Source of the DNA: Mycocentrospora acerina
Taxonomy: Eukaryota > Ascomycota > Dothideomycetes > Pleosporales
DNA length: 64,000 bases
Reading direction: 5' to 3'
NCBI GenBank assembly: GCA_022701365.1
Contig: JAKUHH010000230.1
Location: forward strand, 310,001-374,000
The position numbers were made by a program, and so were the translations under genes. Positions 47,773-58,762 of the stretch are shown here, in pieces. Numbering within the stretch: position 1 is the first letter of the stretch; each line of letters begins with the position of its first letter. The notes under the pieces were generated by a model. That model saw nothing but the letters and a program-made list of their open reading frames with translations, had not been told where the DNA came from and searched no databases.

Positions 47773-48171
47773 ACAAGGCTTAACGTGGATATCGGTCGTT
47801 TGATAGATGTATCTTGTCGGTTATAGTTTCACACTTTCAATCCAAACGTTCTGTATATGCAAGTAGAGCGGCAAGTCAACAATATACGTTACAAAGAGAA
47901 TGTAGTGAGGATAAAGATTTCCTTTTATATCGTTATCTCATCTAGTTTCACAACTTCTTGGTTCAATGAGCGCGGATTACCGTGTTGGGCAATGCCCAGT
48001 CCAGATACCTGTGTTGCCTCACCAAGTGTGTTGGTAGTCTTATCAGATTGTATATAGCTAGTCTTGACTGCACGCCAGTACGTGTGTCTAAACATGCAGC
48101 TTAGACTGTAATATTATTATAGAATCGTACAAGTAGTCTACCTTCAACGCGACCTTTACTAGCATGAATAG

Positions 48172-48394
48172 TGTTACGACGCAGGCAAGAAGAGAGTAAC
48201 CCAACTACATCCCGAATCCACCACAAGGCACGTATAAAAGTGCTGTGACAAAAAGGTTCACCAAGATAACTAACTCTTCTCCACACCTACAAGTCTTGTA
48301 CAAAGGACACAGAAAAACTCACTCTACACAGGTACTATTCTTGTGTCCGTGAATACCCAGATTCTAGGATAAGGTTAAAGTCAGAAGTATTACA
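48172..48394 (+). mobile_element. Candidate solo LTR remnant
   Basis: Starts TGTTACGACG and ends TATTACA, giving TG/CA termini with short inverted ends (TGTTA-like versus TTACA). It contains a TATAAAA box near 48234 and a polypyrimidine/ACAC-rich downstream part, as in fungal LTR promoters. No 5-bp target duplication is visible. Suggestive only. Confidence 0.3.
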
Positions 48395-48645
48395 GAGCCT
48401 TTACTAGTATACGTACGCAGGCAAGGGAAAAAGTTTCTAGAATAGAAAAGGGTGTTTTGCAAAAGGAAAAGGGGGGGAAGTGTGTGTGTGTGGTAAAAGG
48501 ATGGAATTAGGGGTGACTCAGACTCAGATTCAATTCTTTCTCACAAAGTATTATTATTACACCAACAGAATTGAAGGAAAATGCTAATAATTAGAGGGTA
48601 ATTTCTCCAAGAAAGAAGTAAATGTAGCATTTTAGCACACTTATT

Positions 48646-48932
48646 TGTTAGGATTTGTCATCCTAACGCGTGGAGCGTAGCAGAGCCTGGTTAGCTTGCC
48701 CGCAGAGGATATGTACTGTTGTTTTATTTCGTGGTCTATCAGATGATGGATCGTAGTACCTTTTTTGGCCTACATGACACAGTGGGATAGAGCCGTGTCC
48801 TGACAACACTAAACTAGCTTTGTAGAGCTAGCAGAGGAGAGAGAGACTCTAGAGGTCTAATCTCGAAAAAGACCTTGCTACATGCAGGGTGCGTCTCTTG
48901 TCCCTCTTTTGTAAAGAAAACCTCTATTCAAT
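48646..48932 (+). mobile_element. Second candidate LTR-like remnant
   Basis: Begins with TGTTAGGAT followed by a perfect 8-bp inverted repeat (GTTAGGAT/ATCCTAAC, 48647-48667), a frequent feature of fungal LTR starts. The 3' boundary is guessed at an AACACA near 48932. No target duplication or internal domain is seen. Confidence 0.25.
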
Positions 48933-48956
48933 ACAACACAATCCAATCCAACCCCT

Positions 48957-49842
48957 CTACGCAACAAACCTCCTCCCCCAAAGCTCCTCATGCGTATACA
49001 GCCTCTCCCGTCTACCCCTCTTCACCACTCCCACCCCCAAACTTCCATCCCCTCCATCCGCCCCTCTACCTCCCCACCCAGGGAGATTCAATCCCCTCCC
49101 CCAAACCTCCTGCGCGCTCTCCAAACTAGCACTCGCGCGAATAGTACGCATGACCGCGGGCCCATCAATCAGATTCCCCTGCAGCAGGGCAGTCTGGAGG
49201 CTCGAGATGCTTTGTTGCAGTGCGGCGATAGCGTCGTGGACGGGGGTGTTCATTTCGCGGTGCCAGGCGCGGCCGAGGGAGGAGAGGCTTGTGCTGAGGT
49301 TGGGGAGGGAGGAGATGTAGTCGGTGTATGGGGGGGAGAGGTCGGTTGTTGTTGTAGTCGTGTTGAGAGTAGGTGGGAATGATGAGGTGGTAGAAGAAGA
49401 AGACAGGAGAGGGGGGGAGGGAATAGAAGTAGTATTGTTTGAAGAGAGTGTTGATGCGTCCACCGAAGGAGAGGGAGGAGAAAGAAGCCACAGCGTCTGT
49501 AGTCGTGATTAAAAATCTTTCTTTCTTCAACCACCCCCACCCCTTCAAAGGTAAAAACAGATGCATTTAAAGGAAAAAAAAACTCACCCGATTCGTATCC
49601 ACCTGAAACTTGCTCCTCAAAACAGCCATGGTAATATTGTTCACCAATTCCGCTGTGCCCATCTGCCCGCTTGCACCGAGCCCAAGACCCCACCCCCTAT
49701 TCGGATTATTCGCATTTCCAATCGAGTCTGCTGCCGCGTTGATGACTGTGCGCAGGTCTGTGAGATCTTGTACGGCGGGCGAGGTGAGGGTTAGTGCGAG
49801 TGTGAGTGTGAGAGGTGCGAGAATGATGCCAGTGATGAGCAT
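48957..49842 (-). CDS. Secreted protein of unknown function
   Basis: Exons 49842-49588 and 49496-48957 (minus) give 264 residues. The start gives a strong signal peptide (MLITGIILAPLTLTLALTLT). A helical segment follows (VQDLTDLRTVINAAADSIG), then a Ser/Thr/Pro-rich linker (about residues 90-140, with a Thr run), then a second amphipathic helical region (YISSLPNLSTSLSSLGRAWH, then VHDAIAALQQSISSLQTALL). Four-helix secreted proteins such as the hydrophobic-surface-binding HsbA group have a loosely similar layout, but I cannot support membership. There are almost no cysteines, unlike typical small effectors. The first intron is 91 bp. Frame upstream of 49842 is open to 50265 but has no presequence logic, so the inner start is preferred. 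Confidence 0.62.
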
Positions 49843-50319
49843 GGTGGTGAAGAGTAGCAGGGTCTGACTATGGGTATGTATGCTTGTTATTGGATGAGGA
49901 GATTCAGGTGATGGGGCGAGAGATGTTGGGTAGGATGATGGTGGATAGGTTTGTTGAGAGTAAGGTGTTTGATGGATGGATGATGGAGAAGTTGAGGGTA
50001 AAGGGGGTGAGAGGAAGGGCGAGGCTTTTATGAGCTGGCGGGCATAGTGTGTTGGGTGCTTATTACCCAGTCTGGTAGTTGAGAGTTGGGAGAGGTGACT
50101 GCTTGAGATATTCATAGGGAGGGAGTTGTGTTCACGTCTGCCACTGGCAAAGAGTATCTGTTCATTCCTTCTGCGTCCGGCATATGCGTCAAACCCAGGA
50201 ACTGCGATCAGGGCGAAAATCCGCAAAACAAGAGTGTTCAAATACTGCTCTCTTCGTAAAGTCATTCAGGTTGGCTTGGAAAAAGTTTGCTATTGTTATA
50301 TTTGGAGAAAATCAGACAC
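49843..50319. other. Intergenic, promoter of secreted-protein gene
   Basis: No gene recognised; lies between the secreted-protein start and the Sld2 stop, both on the minus strand. Confidence 0.5.
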
Positions 50320-51884
50320 TCATCTTCTCCTCCCAAACTTGCCCTTTCCTCCATTGCCAGTCCCATTCCCACCTTTACCCCTGATCTTGAGTCTCTGATA
50401 ATTCGCATGTGCGGTAGCTTTGATCTTGCGCGCAGTTGTTTTCACAATTCCGTCCTTTTTAGGTTCTTCGGCCTTCTTAGACTCTTCGACCTTCTTTGGT
50501 AGCGCCTTGCGCTTTTTGGTGGAGTGTGAGGCATCACTTGCGTATTCTGATTCTTCGTCGTAGTCATCCGAGCCAAATTCGTCAAGGTCGTTTGTTGGTA
50601 CTTGTGTCTCAGGCACTTTTGATGATTCGTCTTGGTCATTATTTTCGTCTTCTTGCGTTTGTACAGTCGGCAGAGGTTGTGGTTTGATAAAGGTGGGCCG
50701 CACTGGAAAATAGTCAGCAAACGAACAGTTCACGATGAAAGTGAAAGTGAAAGCGAGAGAAAAAAACTTACTGATCACACGTCTCGTCTGCCTCTTCAAC
50801 CCCTTCTTTTTCCACACTTTCCTCGGCTTTCCGTTGGTACCAAGCCCTGAATCTGAACCACTCTCCTCCTCAGACTCCACACCCCGATCAGGACCCAAAG
50901 GCATCGCTTGACTGTCTTCAACCTGTATCTCTGGCAACTTGAGCTTCCTCGACACCGGAACACCCTCCTCCTCCATCTCCAATTCTCGCATAATATCCGC
51001 TTCCTCATCCAACCTATCATCCTCGTCTCTCCTCATAGCCTGAATCATAGCACTCAGACTCCTTCCCATGCCCAACCCGCGCCTTTTCCACGGCGCTGGC
51101 CTCGGCGTAGCCTCATCCGCCTCATCAATCACATCGAGGGAATTATCCCTCCGCAGAAACGCAGGGGTAGCCAGTCCCCTCAACGCCGTCGTCGGCGTCC
51201 CCTCTTCGTCCAGTTTCAGCTTCTTGGGGGTAACAAACTGGTTGAAGAGAAACCTCTTCCCAGCAGATAACGGTGTCCTGTCTCCTCTTGCTCTTGACTC
51301 TAGCGACGCTTCGCTCTCCGCCCCTTGCGGCCTCCTACTCGGCGTTTGCAGCACGTTTAGCTCCACATCAACCAACACGGCCCTTTTCTTGCTCGGTGTT
51401 TCTGCTGAGAGAAGGTCGAATAGGCCCAGTACTATGCCGTCGCGCTGCGGAGTAGGTCCAATGACGGTTGGACCTTGTGGCGACAGCAACTCAGACACAT
51501 CGTCTCCAGTTCCTAGCGTGAGATCTTCCTCCCTCTTCCTCTTCAACGGCGTGAATGTAAGGGGTTTTGGCGGTGCTTTTGGTGTGTGTTCAATGTCGTG
51601 TGCGAGTTTGCGATTCGAGGGTGGTTTCGAGGGTGTTTGTGGGGCAGACTTTCCAGAGAGTTGGTCGCGTAGTTTGTTGTATTCCTTGTATTTCTGTGCT
51701 GGGGTACAATCAGCACATGGTTATAGTCGATGTTCAATGTCGCGTGCGTACAAATGGCAGCGTCGGCCTTGATATCTCCGCGCCCTGCTTTCTTGCCATT
51801 ATTCTGTGACGCGAATTTCTTCTCCCATGCTTTCAAGTCGTTGCGTAGTACATTGCATTGCTGCTCAATCTCTGTGTTGCTCAT
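50320..51884 (-). CDS. SLD2: DNA replication initiation factor Sld2/Drc1
   Basis: Exons 51884-51752, 51698-50772 and 50702-50320 (minus) give 480 residues. The N-terminal conserved helical region (IEQQCNVLRNDLKAWEKKFA, then KYKEYNKLRDQL), shared with RecQL4, is restored only when the first intron is removed. Next comes the CDK-target segment with SPQ and GPTPQRDGIVLGLFDLL; phosphorylated Sld2 in yeast binds the Dpb11 BRCT repeats to load Cdc45-GINS at origins. Further TP sites (ETPSKK, QTPSRR, VTPKK) follow. The junction RRVI|MRPTFIKPQP matches the family pattern after the Lys/Arg-rich stretch. The C-terminal tail is basic and Gly-rich. Intron 2 is a multiple of three and open, so simple ORF calling reads through it and misses exon 1. 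Confidence 0.92.
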
Positions 51885-52272
51885 GGCGCTAGGGTTGTCG
51901 TGTGGAGGAGGATGTCGAAGTGGAGGTGACGGCATTCTCGAAGATCGCGGGTGGAACGCGAAACGACGCGGTCGCATGCCACTTTCACGCGATGCCACTA
52001 GCAGGGGTCGCAGCCCTATCAAAACAATTTCAAAAGCAGAACGTCAGCATGTATTTGAGTGTTTGCTGCTCTACCAAAAATTGGTGTTCTATTTAAAAAA
52101 ATCTTGCGTCCCACGGTATTAGAAATTTGCAGATTGTCCTTCATTTCTTTTCACCAAGCATAAGGCATAAGATATATGTTACAGGATACTATTCACAAAC
52201 TCCCCGCTCGGAAGCTCGAAGAATCATGCCGCTGGTGCTGAAAGAAAAACCCCGAACCAAGAAACCGAGAAT
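51885..52272. other. Intergenic, promoter of SLD2 and 3' flank of LPD1
   Basis: No gene recognised. The interval separates two tandem minus-strand genes. Confidence 0.5.
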
Positions 52273-54066
52273 CTAGTAGTGGATGGCCTTGTCATGTGTG
52301 GCCATGGCAGCCTCCTTGAAGGCCTCAGCAAGTGTGGGGTGGGCGTGACATGTTCGTGCAACGTCTACGAGAGTGTTAGTAATGTTCCTTGATGGTCAAC
52401 TGATGCAAATAAACGTACCCTCTGAGCTAGCACCGTACTCAAGCGCAAGAGTACCCTCGGCAATCATCTCACCGGCGTTGGGGCCGATGATGTGGATGCC
52501 CAATATCCGGTCGGTGTTGGCGTCGGCAAGAATCTTGACCATGCCGTCGGTGTCGATGTTGGTCTTTGCTCTCGAGTTGGCGGAGAAGGGGAAGGATCCG
52601 ACCTTGTACTTGATGTCGGCAGCCTTGAGCTCCTGCTCGTTCTGGCCAACCCAAGCGACCTCGGGGTGGGTGTACATGACCGAGGGAATGGCACCGTAGT
52701 TGACGTGGCCGTAGCCCTTGGTGAGGTACTCAATGGCAGCAACGGCCTCCTCCTCAGCCTTGTGGGCCAGCATGGGTCCAAAGGTGCAGTCTCCGATGGC
52801 GCGAATGTGGGGAATCTTGGTGCGGTACTCCTGGTCGATGATCAGGCGGCCCCTGTCGTCAACCTCGAGACCGATGTTGTCGAGGCCAAGACCGGCAGTG
52901 TATGGGCGGCGACCAATGGCAACGAGAACGACGTCGGCGTCAAGCTGTGCGTGTGTTAGCTGCATGTTTCCTGGGCTAGTGCAGTAGCAAAGCTAGACTC
53001 ACAGTCTCCTCCTTTCCGCCCTTGGCAGCCTCGACGCTGACCTTGATGCTGGAGTCGGTGACCTCGCCGGCAGTGACATTTGTGTTGAGCTTGAACTTGA
53101 GGCCCTGCTTGGTGAGCAGCTTCTGGGACTGCTTGGCAATCTCGGCGTCCATGCCGGGGCCACCAATCTGGCCCAGGAACTCGACCACGGTGACCTCGGA
53201 GCCCAGACGGGACCAGACAGAGGCCATCTCGAGACCGATGATGCCGCCGCCAATGACGGCCAGCTTCTTGGGCACCTCCTGCAGCGCAATGGCGCCGGTG
53301 CTGGTGATGACGCGCTGCTCGTCAATGGTCAGGCCAGGGAAGGGGGTGGCCTCTGAGCCAGTGGCAATGAGGATGTTCTTGCCGCGCACCGTCGTCTCGC
53401 CGCCTTCGGTGAGGTTGACGGCAATGGTGTGCTCGTCCTGGAAGGCGCCCGTACCCTTGATGTACTCGACGTTGTTCTTCTTGAACAGGAACTCGATGCC
53501 CTTGGTCAGGCCGGCGACGGACGTCTCCTTGGCCTTCATCATGGCGGGCAGGTTCAGCTTGACATCGCCGACCTCGATTCCGCGGCCCTTTGTGTCGTGG
53601 AGGATCTGGTGGTAGAGGTGCGAGTTGTTGAGCAGCGACTTGGAGGGGATGCAGCCGACGTTCAGGCAGGTTCCGCCGAGCGAGCCACGCTTCTCGATGC
53701 AGGCAACCTACGGGCGTGGGGTCAGCTGGCCGTCTCGAGCTGTCGCGGGGAGCTTGCTGGGCCCGCTCACCTTGAGGCCGGACTGTCCAGCCTTGATGGC
53801 TGCGACATAGCCCGCAACACCGCCGCCGATGATGACGAGGTCGTTCTCCGCTGTTGCGCCGTCAGTGTCTGGACGTGCTAGACATATTCCCCGTATGACT
53901 GCGACTGCGACTGCGACTGTGACTGCGGGTGCAACAGCTACTAACCGGCTTCTGTGGCAAGGCCGCGGCGGGCCCTCTGGAAGTAGATGCTCTGCGCGCA
54001 GAATGTGCTTTGCGAGACGGGGCGGGTGGCCCTTTGCAGGGCGCGGGGCGCAAGTGACCGGAACAT
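52273..54066 (-). CDS. LPD1: Dihydrolipoyl dehydrogenase, mitochondrial (E3)
   Basis: Exons 54066-53946, 53850-53771, 53707-53003, 52944-52419 and 52364-52273 (minus) give 507 residues, the usual size. The N-terminus is an Arg-rich mitochondrial presequence (MFRSLAPRALQRATRPVSQS) ending near RRGLATEA. FAD-binding motif VIIGGGVAGYVAAIKAGQSG follows. The redox disulfide is Cys81/Cys86 in GGTCLNVGCIPSK. The NAD motif is VIGGGIIGLEMASVW, the second FAD contact RAIGDCTFGPMLAHKAEEE, and the C-terminal His-Glu pair lies in CHAHPTLAEAF, coded across the last intron. The enzyme reoxidises dihydrolipoamide in pyruvate, 2-oxoglutarate and branched-chain dehydrogenases and in the glycine cleavage system, in the matrix. 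All junctions keep frame. Confidence 0.97.
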
Positions 54067-54437
54067 TGTGGTGGGCGGGCGAGCTGGAGCCAGGAGGGAG
54101 TCGTGGATGGCACGACGGGGAGGGCGGGCGTCAATGGATGGGGTGCGGTTTGGCGGCGGGCGTTGACCTTGGGTGGACCTTGGGTTGACCTTTTTCCGGA
54201 CTGCGGCCGAGAGGTGCGGCTAAGCCCGGTGTAGCCTCTGCAGTCCACCACCCTACACCGCGCCTCCCGACTACACCCCCAGATATCCCCACGCACGCGG
54301 AACACACATATACATGCACATGCACATGCACATGCACACAGCTGAACATTCACCACTCGATTATCGTCGCCTTGCTGCACTCTCCCCCATCTAATCTCCT
54401 CTCTCGCCTCCTCTCTCGCCCCTCCAACGTCATCTCG
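54067..54437. other. Intergenic, promoter of LPD1
   Basis: No gene recognised. A CATGCA hexanucleotide tract lies near 54313-54340, about 250 bp upstream of the LPD1 start. Confidence 0.55.
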
Positions 54438-57025
54438 CTACTCCTCGTCCAGCGTCGTCGTCGCCAGCACCCGCGTCAGCATGTCCATAATCGCCTTGCA
54501 TCCCCATTTGATAGTCTCCTTCTCGCCCCCCTCGACAATCTCCGTCTTGCTCACCACCTTCTTGATAAAAAACTGCAGCCCAGCAATCATCGCTGGCGCC
54601 TGATCCACATTGACAAACACTTCCAGCAGCTTCTTTGAGTCTCGCTTGCCCTTGACCCCCTTTTGCGACTCGAGTATGGTCGTCACGAGCATGATCTCGA
54701 TGAGCGTCTTTGTCTTGGCCTGGAGGTAGGGGAAGTTGAGGTTCTTGAGGCTGGTAATGGGGAGCGCGTCTCTTGCAATCAGCGTCCCGTACAGCTTGCC
54801 TTGGTTCACAAGCTTCGGCAAAGACGCCGCCTCCTTTGCCTCGTCCTGCTCGTCGTCCGAGTCATCGTCGCCCCCGTCTTGTCGCTCGCCAAGGCTCTTG
54901 AAAATGTCCCACAGCGCAAACTGGAAGGCTTTTCGTGTCTTGTGGTCAGAGCACACCTTCCGCGCCAGTACAGTGTAGTATGGGTTGTATGTCTTCTCCG
55001 AGCCCGCGCAGTGCACAATGACTCGGGGGATCTCCGTTTCTTGCGACTTCTTGAGGTTGAGCTTGCTGAGGCGAATCTGCGCGTCCTTGAAGTCGCTGGC
55101 AGACATGATGGACACAAAGATGGCTCGTCTGACGTCCGTGTTCATGCGCTGCTCTCGCGCCAGCTGAGCGAGGTCGACTTCCTCGTCCTCATCATCATGC
55201 ACAGCGACCTGCTTGTGATTAGACCCTTTGCTTTCTTCAGCAGTCTCCTCCTCCTGGCTAGTAGTATTGCGCCAGCTCGCTCCCACTTGCCACCATTTAC
55301 CCTTCTTGTCGGAATCTTTGATATCCTTCAAGCCTATCCGTAGCGGCTCTGTCGCCTTGAGGTTCCGCGTGCTCAGTGTGCCGAGCTGCTTCTTCATCCG
55401 TGTTGTGTGCTCTCGTGCAATCGTAGAAGCGGCGACACCAGTCTTCATCTTGTTGTTCTTGAGATCGTTGATTGTTTCAATCATAAACTTTGTCCGCACT
55501 GGCAAATTGGCCTGCCCAACCTTGGCCACAGACTTCTGGAGTAGAACAACGATATCCTTCAAAGACGTAGGATCATCCTGTCGAAGCTGCGGGCCAGCGG
55601 CTCGGACGACTCTCAGAAGAAGTTCCGTGTTGATTTCGGACAGCTCGTCGAGGAAGAATCGAATGTAGTCAAACACCAGATTGCTACCAATGACTTGGAA
55701 TGTGTACAGTTCCGCCACTACCGACATGAGATTCGTTGTGTGTTTCCCAACCCCGTTCTTGTTATTTTGGTAGTGCTGATCAAACTCCGACACAACGCGC
55801 TCCACTATCTGAGCACCAAAGTCTGATCCAATGACCTTGTAGACGGCAGAGATGAACCCAGCGTGCAGAATGAGGAACGTATCAGGAAGACCTGTCGGGT
55901 CGGACAGCATTTCAATGAGCAAATCTACTAGTGTCGTATTGACGTAGCCTCGAGGGTTGTTCTGGTAGATCTGCTCAAAGTCTCGCAGAATTGTGAGGAT
56001 ATTGGCTTCTGAAAGTCGATTGAATAGACCTTTCATCTGCCTCTTTAGGCGCGCCAAGGCTTCGACGTCCGACGAGGGCGGTGCTCGCAGAGCTGGAGGA
56101 ATGTATTTTGTTGGTTGTGCATCGGGAGCAACTGGCGCAACGTATGGGTTCTCCCGTATTCGGGGCTTGGTTGGCTGTGTGTCCTCTTCACTGTCCTCGC
56201 CTTCATCAGAATCAAAATCTTCGTCTCCATCCTCCATGTCCTCTTCGTCGAAGTCCGCTTCATCGTCGTCCTCGTCCAAGTCTTCATCAGAGCCCTCCTC
56301 TTCGTCCTCAGAATCGAACCCCTCGAGCTCGTCAGACTCGGAGCCCTGGTCGTCGGCTTCCTTGGTGACAGCCCCCAGAGCCTTCCGCCTCTTGCTTGCC
56401 AACCAGTCGTCATCTTCAGTCCGCTTTCGTTTCGAGGGTTTGTCTGCCAGTGTATCCTCGTCGCTGAAATCCCCGAGGTCACCAAAGATTGCGTCTAGCC
56501 CATCATCCGCAGTCGATCTTTTCTTGCTCTTGACTCCAAGCCTTTTCTCAAGTGCTCTGATTTCCGCATCGTCCTGGTCGAGTTTGGCTTTGACGGTTCG
56601 CGAGACTTTGGCTGGCGGCGGCTCAGGCTCTTCAAACGTTTGCGGCTTTTTCTTCATGATGCTTTTTGGAGGTGCCTCGGTTTCTTTTTTTGCCGGCGCA
56701 GGTTCTTCGTCACTTTGGTCCCAGTCCACTTCCGACTCTGGCTCTGATTCCTCGTCTGGGGCGTCGCGTGTGCCATGTTGAGCTCGAATGGGTGTCCGAA
56801 TAGGCAGTGGTGCTTTCTTGACCTTCTGGGCCTTTTTCTCCACGCGGTCAGCTTTGCGCCGGTCTTTACGGTTCAACTGGCCGTTGCGCGCGCCATTCTT
56901 CTTGCCGTGATTTGCAGGATCTATTCGAATTAGTGTACTGAGTGCCTCTGGAGTATTCTGTACAAACCTCCGAACTGAGCTCGGAGCTCCTGGGGCAGTT
57001 TGGGTCCTCCGTAAGCTTGGCGCAT
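54438..57025 (-). CDS. SGD1: Sgd1/NOM1-type ribosome biogenesis factor (MIF4G + MA3)
   Basis: Exons 57025-56968 and 56920-54438 (minus) give 846 residues. The first exon codes 19 residues (MRQAYGGPKLPQELRAQFG); its junction restores FG|DPANHGKKNGARNGQLNRKD, typical of this family, whereas the uninterrupted frame from 57122 gives an unfamiliar N-terminus. A basic nuclear region is followed by long acidic tracts (about 190-290), then a MIF4G domain (about 305-510: LKRQMKGLFNRLSEANILTI) and an MA3 domain (about 612-735: VRRAIFVSIMSASDFKDAQI). Sgd1/NOM1 acts in the nucleolus in 18S rRNA maturation and partners with the DEAD-box helicase Fal1/eIF4A-III type. Divergent from SRP14 by only 159 bp. 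Confidence 0.92.
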
Positions 57026-57184
57026 ATTGACGCGTTCGGGGCAGAAAGTTGTCTGTCAAAAAAAGTTGGGCAATGTCGGAGGTTTCTTCCCCGCCCGCGC
57101 CTCCGCACTGATGCTGATCCACCCACCGAGCATCCCACTACCACCTATGGCGCGCATATCATAGCACCCAAACCCACACACATC
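57026..57184. promoter_or_regulatory. Compact divergent promoter SGD1/SRP14
   Basis: Only 159 bp separate the two start codons, so both leaders and promoters must overlap. Both products serve ribosome-linked functions. No TATA box is seen. Confidence 0.6.
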
Positions 57185-57645
57185 ATGGCGCGCGACCACC
57201 TGAGCAATGACGAGGTACAGCAATACTTGGACATGCACTCGCACATACTAACAGCACACAGTTCTTCTCCCAACTCGCCAACCTCTTCGAGCTCAACCGC
57301 AAAAAAGGCCACGGCAGCGTCTACCTCACACAAAAGCGCCTGAGCCACGAGTCGTCCACGCCGCCCACACCCACAAAAGTCGCCGACGACCCGCTGTGGG
57401 ATACGCACCCGGCTGAACCGCTTCCCATCCTGATCCGTGCGAATAACAACGGGAGCGACAAGAGGAAAGGAACCGACCGCGCAGATGTTGACAAGATCAC
57501 GCTGAGCACGGTAGTGAAGCCAGACCATCTCGAGGCCTTCTTTGTGCGGTATGCAGAGGCGTGTCGGGCGGGCATGGGTGCACTGAAGAAGAGGGATCGC
57601 AAGAAGGGGAAGAAGGACAAGAAGAAGAAGAAGGTTGTCGCGTGA
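57185..57645 (+). CDS. SRP14: Signal recognition particle subunit SRP14
   Basis: Exons 57185-57214 and 57262-57645 encode 137 residues. Exon 1 codes ten residues; joining gives HLSNDE|FFSQLANLFELNRK, followed by GHGSVYLTQKRL, the SRP14 N-terminal signature. The middle has PLPILIRANN and DKITLSTVVKPDHLEAFFVRYAEACRAGM, and the tail is very Lys-rich (KKRDRKKGKKDKKKKK). SRP14 binds the Alu part of SRP RNA and contributes to elongation arrest during co-translational targeting to the ER. The open frame continues past exon 1 to 57343, giving a false 52-residue protein when the intron is ignored. Confidence 0.95.
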
Positions 57646-57982
57646 GGCTGCGGGGACAAGGTCATAGAGACAAGATCTCATCAGCCACTTTGAGATTGCA
57701 GAGATATGACGACGAATTATCCTCTGCCAACATTTTCATATCACGCCCATTGTGCGTTCTACCAGCTGCGCAAAGGAACGAGTCACAGCCACGAGTCGCA
57801 GTTACGAGACAAACGGCTGCCCTCTCTCATAGACGCATTGAAGAAGATATGCTACAGAAGCAACCCACACAGCAGAGTCCCAATTCAGGGTACTACACAT
57901 GTACGAAATACCATTCAGACATTAACACCTCATTCTGTCCCATTTCCCATCTCCCACAAGTCACAGCAACTGCATATTGTAT
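57646..57982. other. Convergent intergenic SRP14 / DOPA-dioxygenase-like
   Basis: Shared 3' flank; nothing else recognised. Confidence 0.5.
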
Positions 57983-58762
57983 TCATGCCGCTGCCTTCAA
58001 CCCCTTGAATAATTTCAAATTCAACGGCAGCGGTGTCCCCATCCAAGTAGCCCTCTGCGTGTGATCCCTCTCCTCTTCAGGCGTATTAGGATGTATGAGC
58101 GCCGACAGCGGTCCCCTATTAATTACCAGCCACGGAATAAACGCACCAAACTGTTCTACATAACATCTCAGCTTAGTCTCAAATCACATTGCGTATTTGC
58201 TGCTTTACCTGGCGTGAAAATATTCACTTCAAACATGCCTATGGGGTGCGGTCCAAGCGGCCTATCCCAGATTTTGTATATGCGCAGTTCAGGAACTGAA
58301 TAGACGTGTTAGTCGTCAATGATAATTAAGCAGTGGGACGAATGAAGGGGGGAGGAAACTGACATTCGCGCCGCACACGCTCCCACAGCTGAGTAGCAAA
58401 CTTCAGGTCCTCGGCGTCGGTTTGGAGAAAGTAGATGTGTACGCTGTGCATTCAAGTTAGTTGATTTTTCTTTCTTTCTCCCTATCTAATAATTGTATTT
58501 GGCTGAGGGACATGTTCGTACTCGAAGCCCCCGCGCTCGCCATTGTCTATTGGCGAGACGAAGGAGTTGTATGCTTCGCTCTTCTTCGAGGCCGGTGGGT
58601 TGATGAAGGACTTTCCATCTGCGGCTTTCTCCCTTTTCACATTTGTTAGATTTCTAGTAGTTCCTGGATAGTTTGTCGTTTGAGCGCGTACTCGGGAAGA
58701 GGGTCGAGGCCCTCGTAGCCTTCGAGAGGTGAGGGGTAGGTGTAGAGGCTTGGATCAGACAT
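57983..58762 (-). CDS. DOPA 4,5-dioxygenase-like family protein, five exons
   Basis: Exons 58762-58692, 58632-58522, 58443-58364, 58295-58209 and 58155-57983 (minus) give 173 residues. Joined, they read MSDPSLYTYPSPLEGYEGLD, DGKSFINPPASKKSEAYNSF, GGFDVHIYFLQ, FPELRIYKIWDRPLGPHP, FGAFIPWLVINRGPLSALIH and ERDHTQRATWMG. The His residues in VHIYF, GPHP, ALIHP and RDHTQRA are those expected in the DOPA 4,5-dioxygenase (extradiol) family. In Amanita and plants relatives open the ring of L-DOPA in betalain synthesis; in most fungi the role is unknown. No signal peptide. No exon exceeds 58 codons, so it is invisible to simple ORF calling. The exon 1/2 boundary was chosen because it alone gives LPEEKAADGKS in frame. 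Confidence 0.88.

Larger units (their letters stand above)
47773..48956. other. AT-rich region with transposon-like remnants
   Basis: No gene recognised. It holds two LTR-like segments described separately, a partial direct repeat (48153-48190 and 48398-48426, sharing CCTTTACTAG and CGCAGGCAAG) and many A-rich stretches. Confidence 0.5.

Noticed and set aside
57026..57122. N-terminal extension of Sgd1 from a start at 57122
   Set aside because: Splicing 56968/56920 with a start at 57025 gives the family-like N-terminus; the unspliced frame does not.
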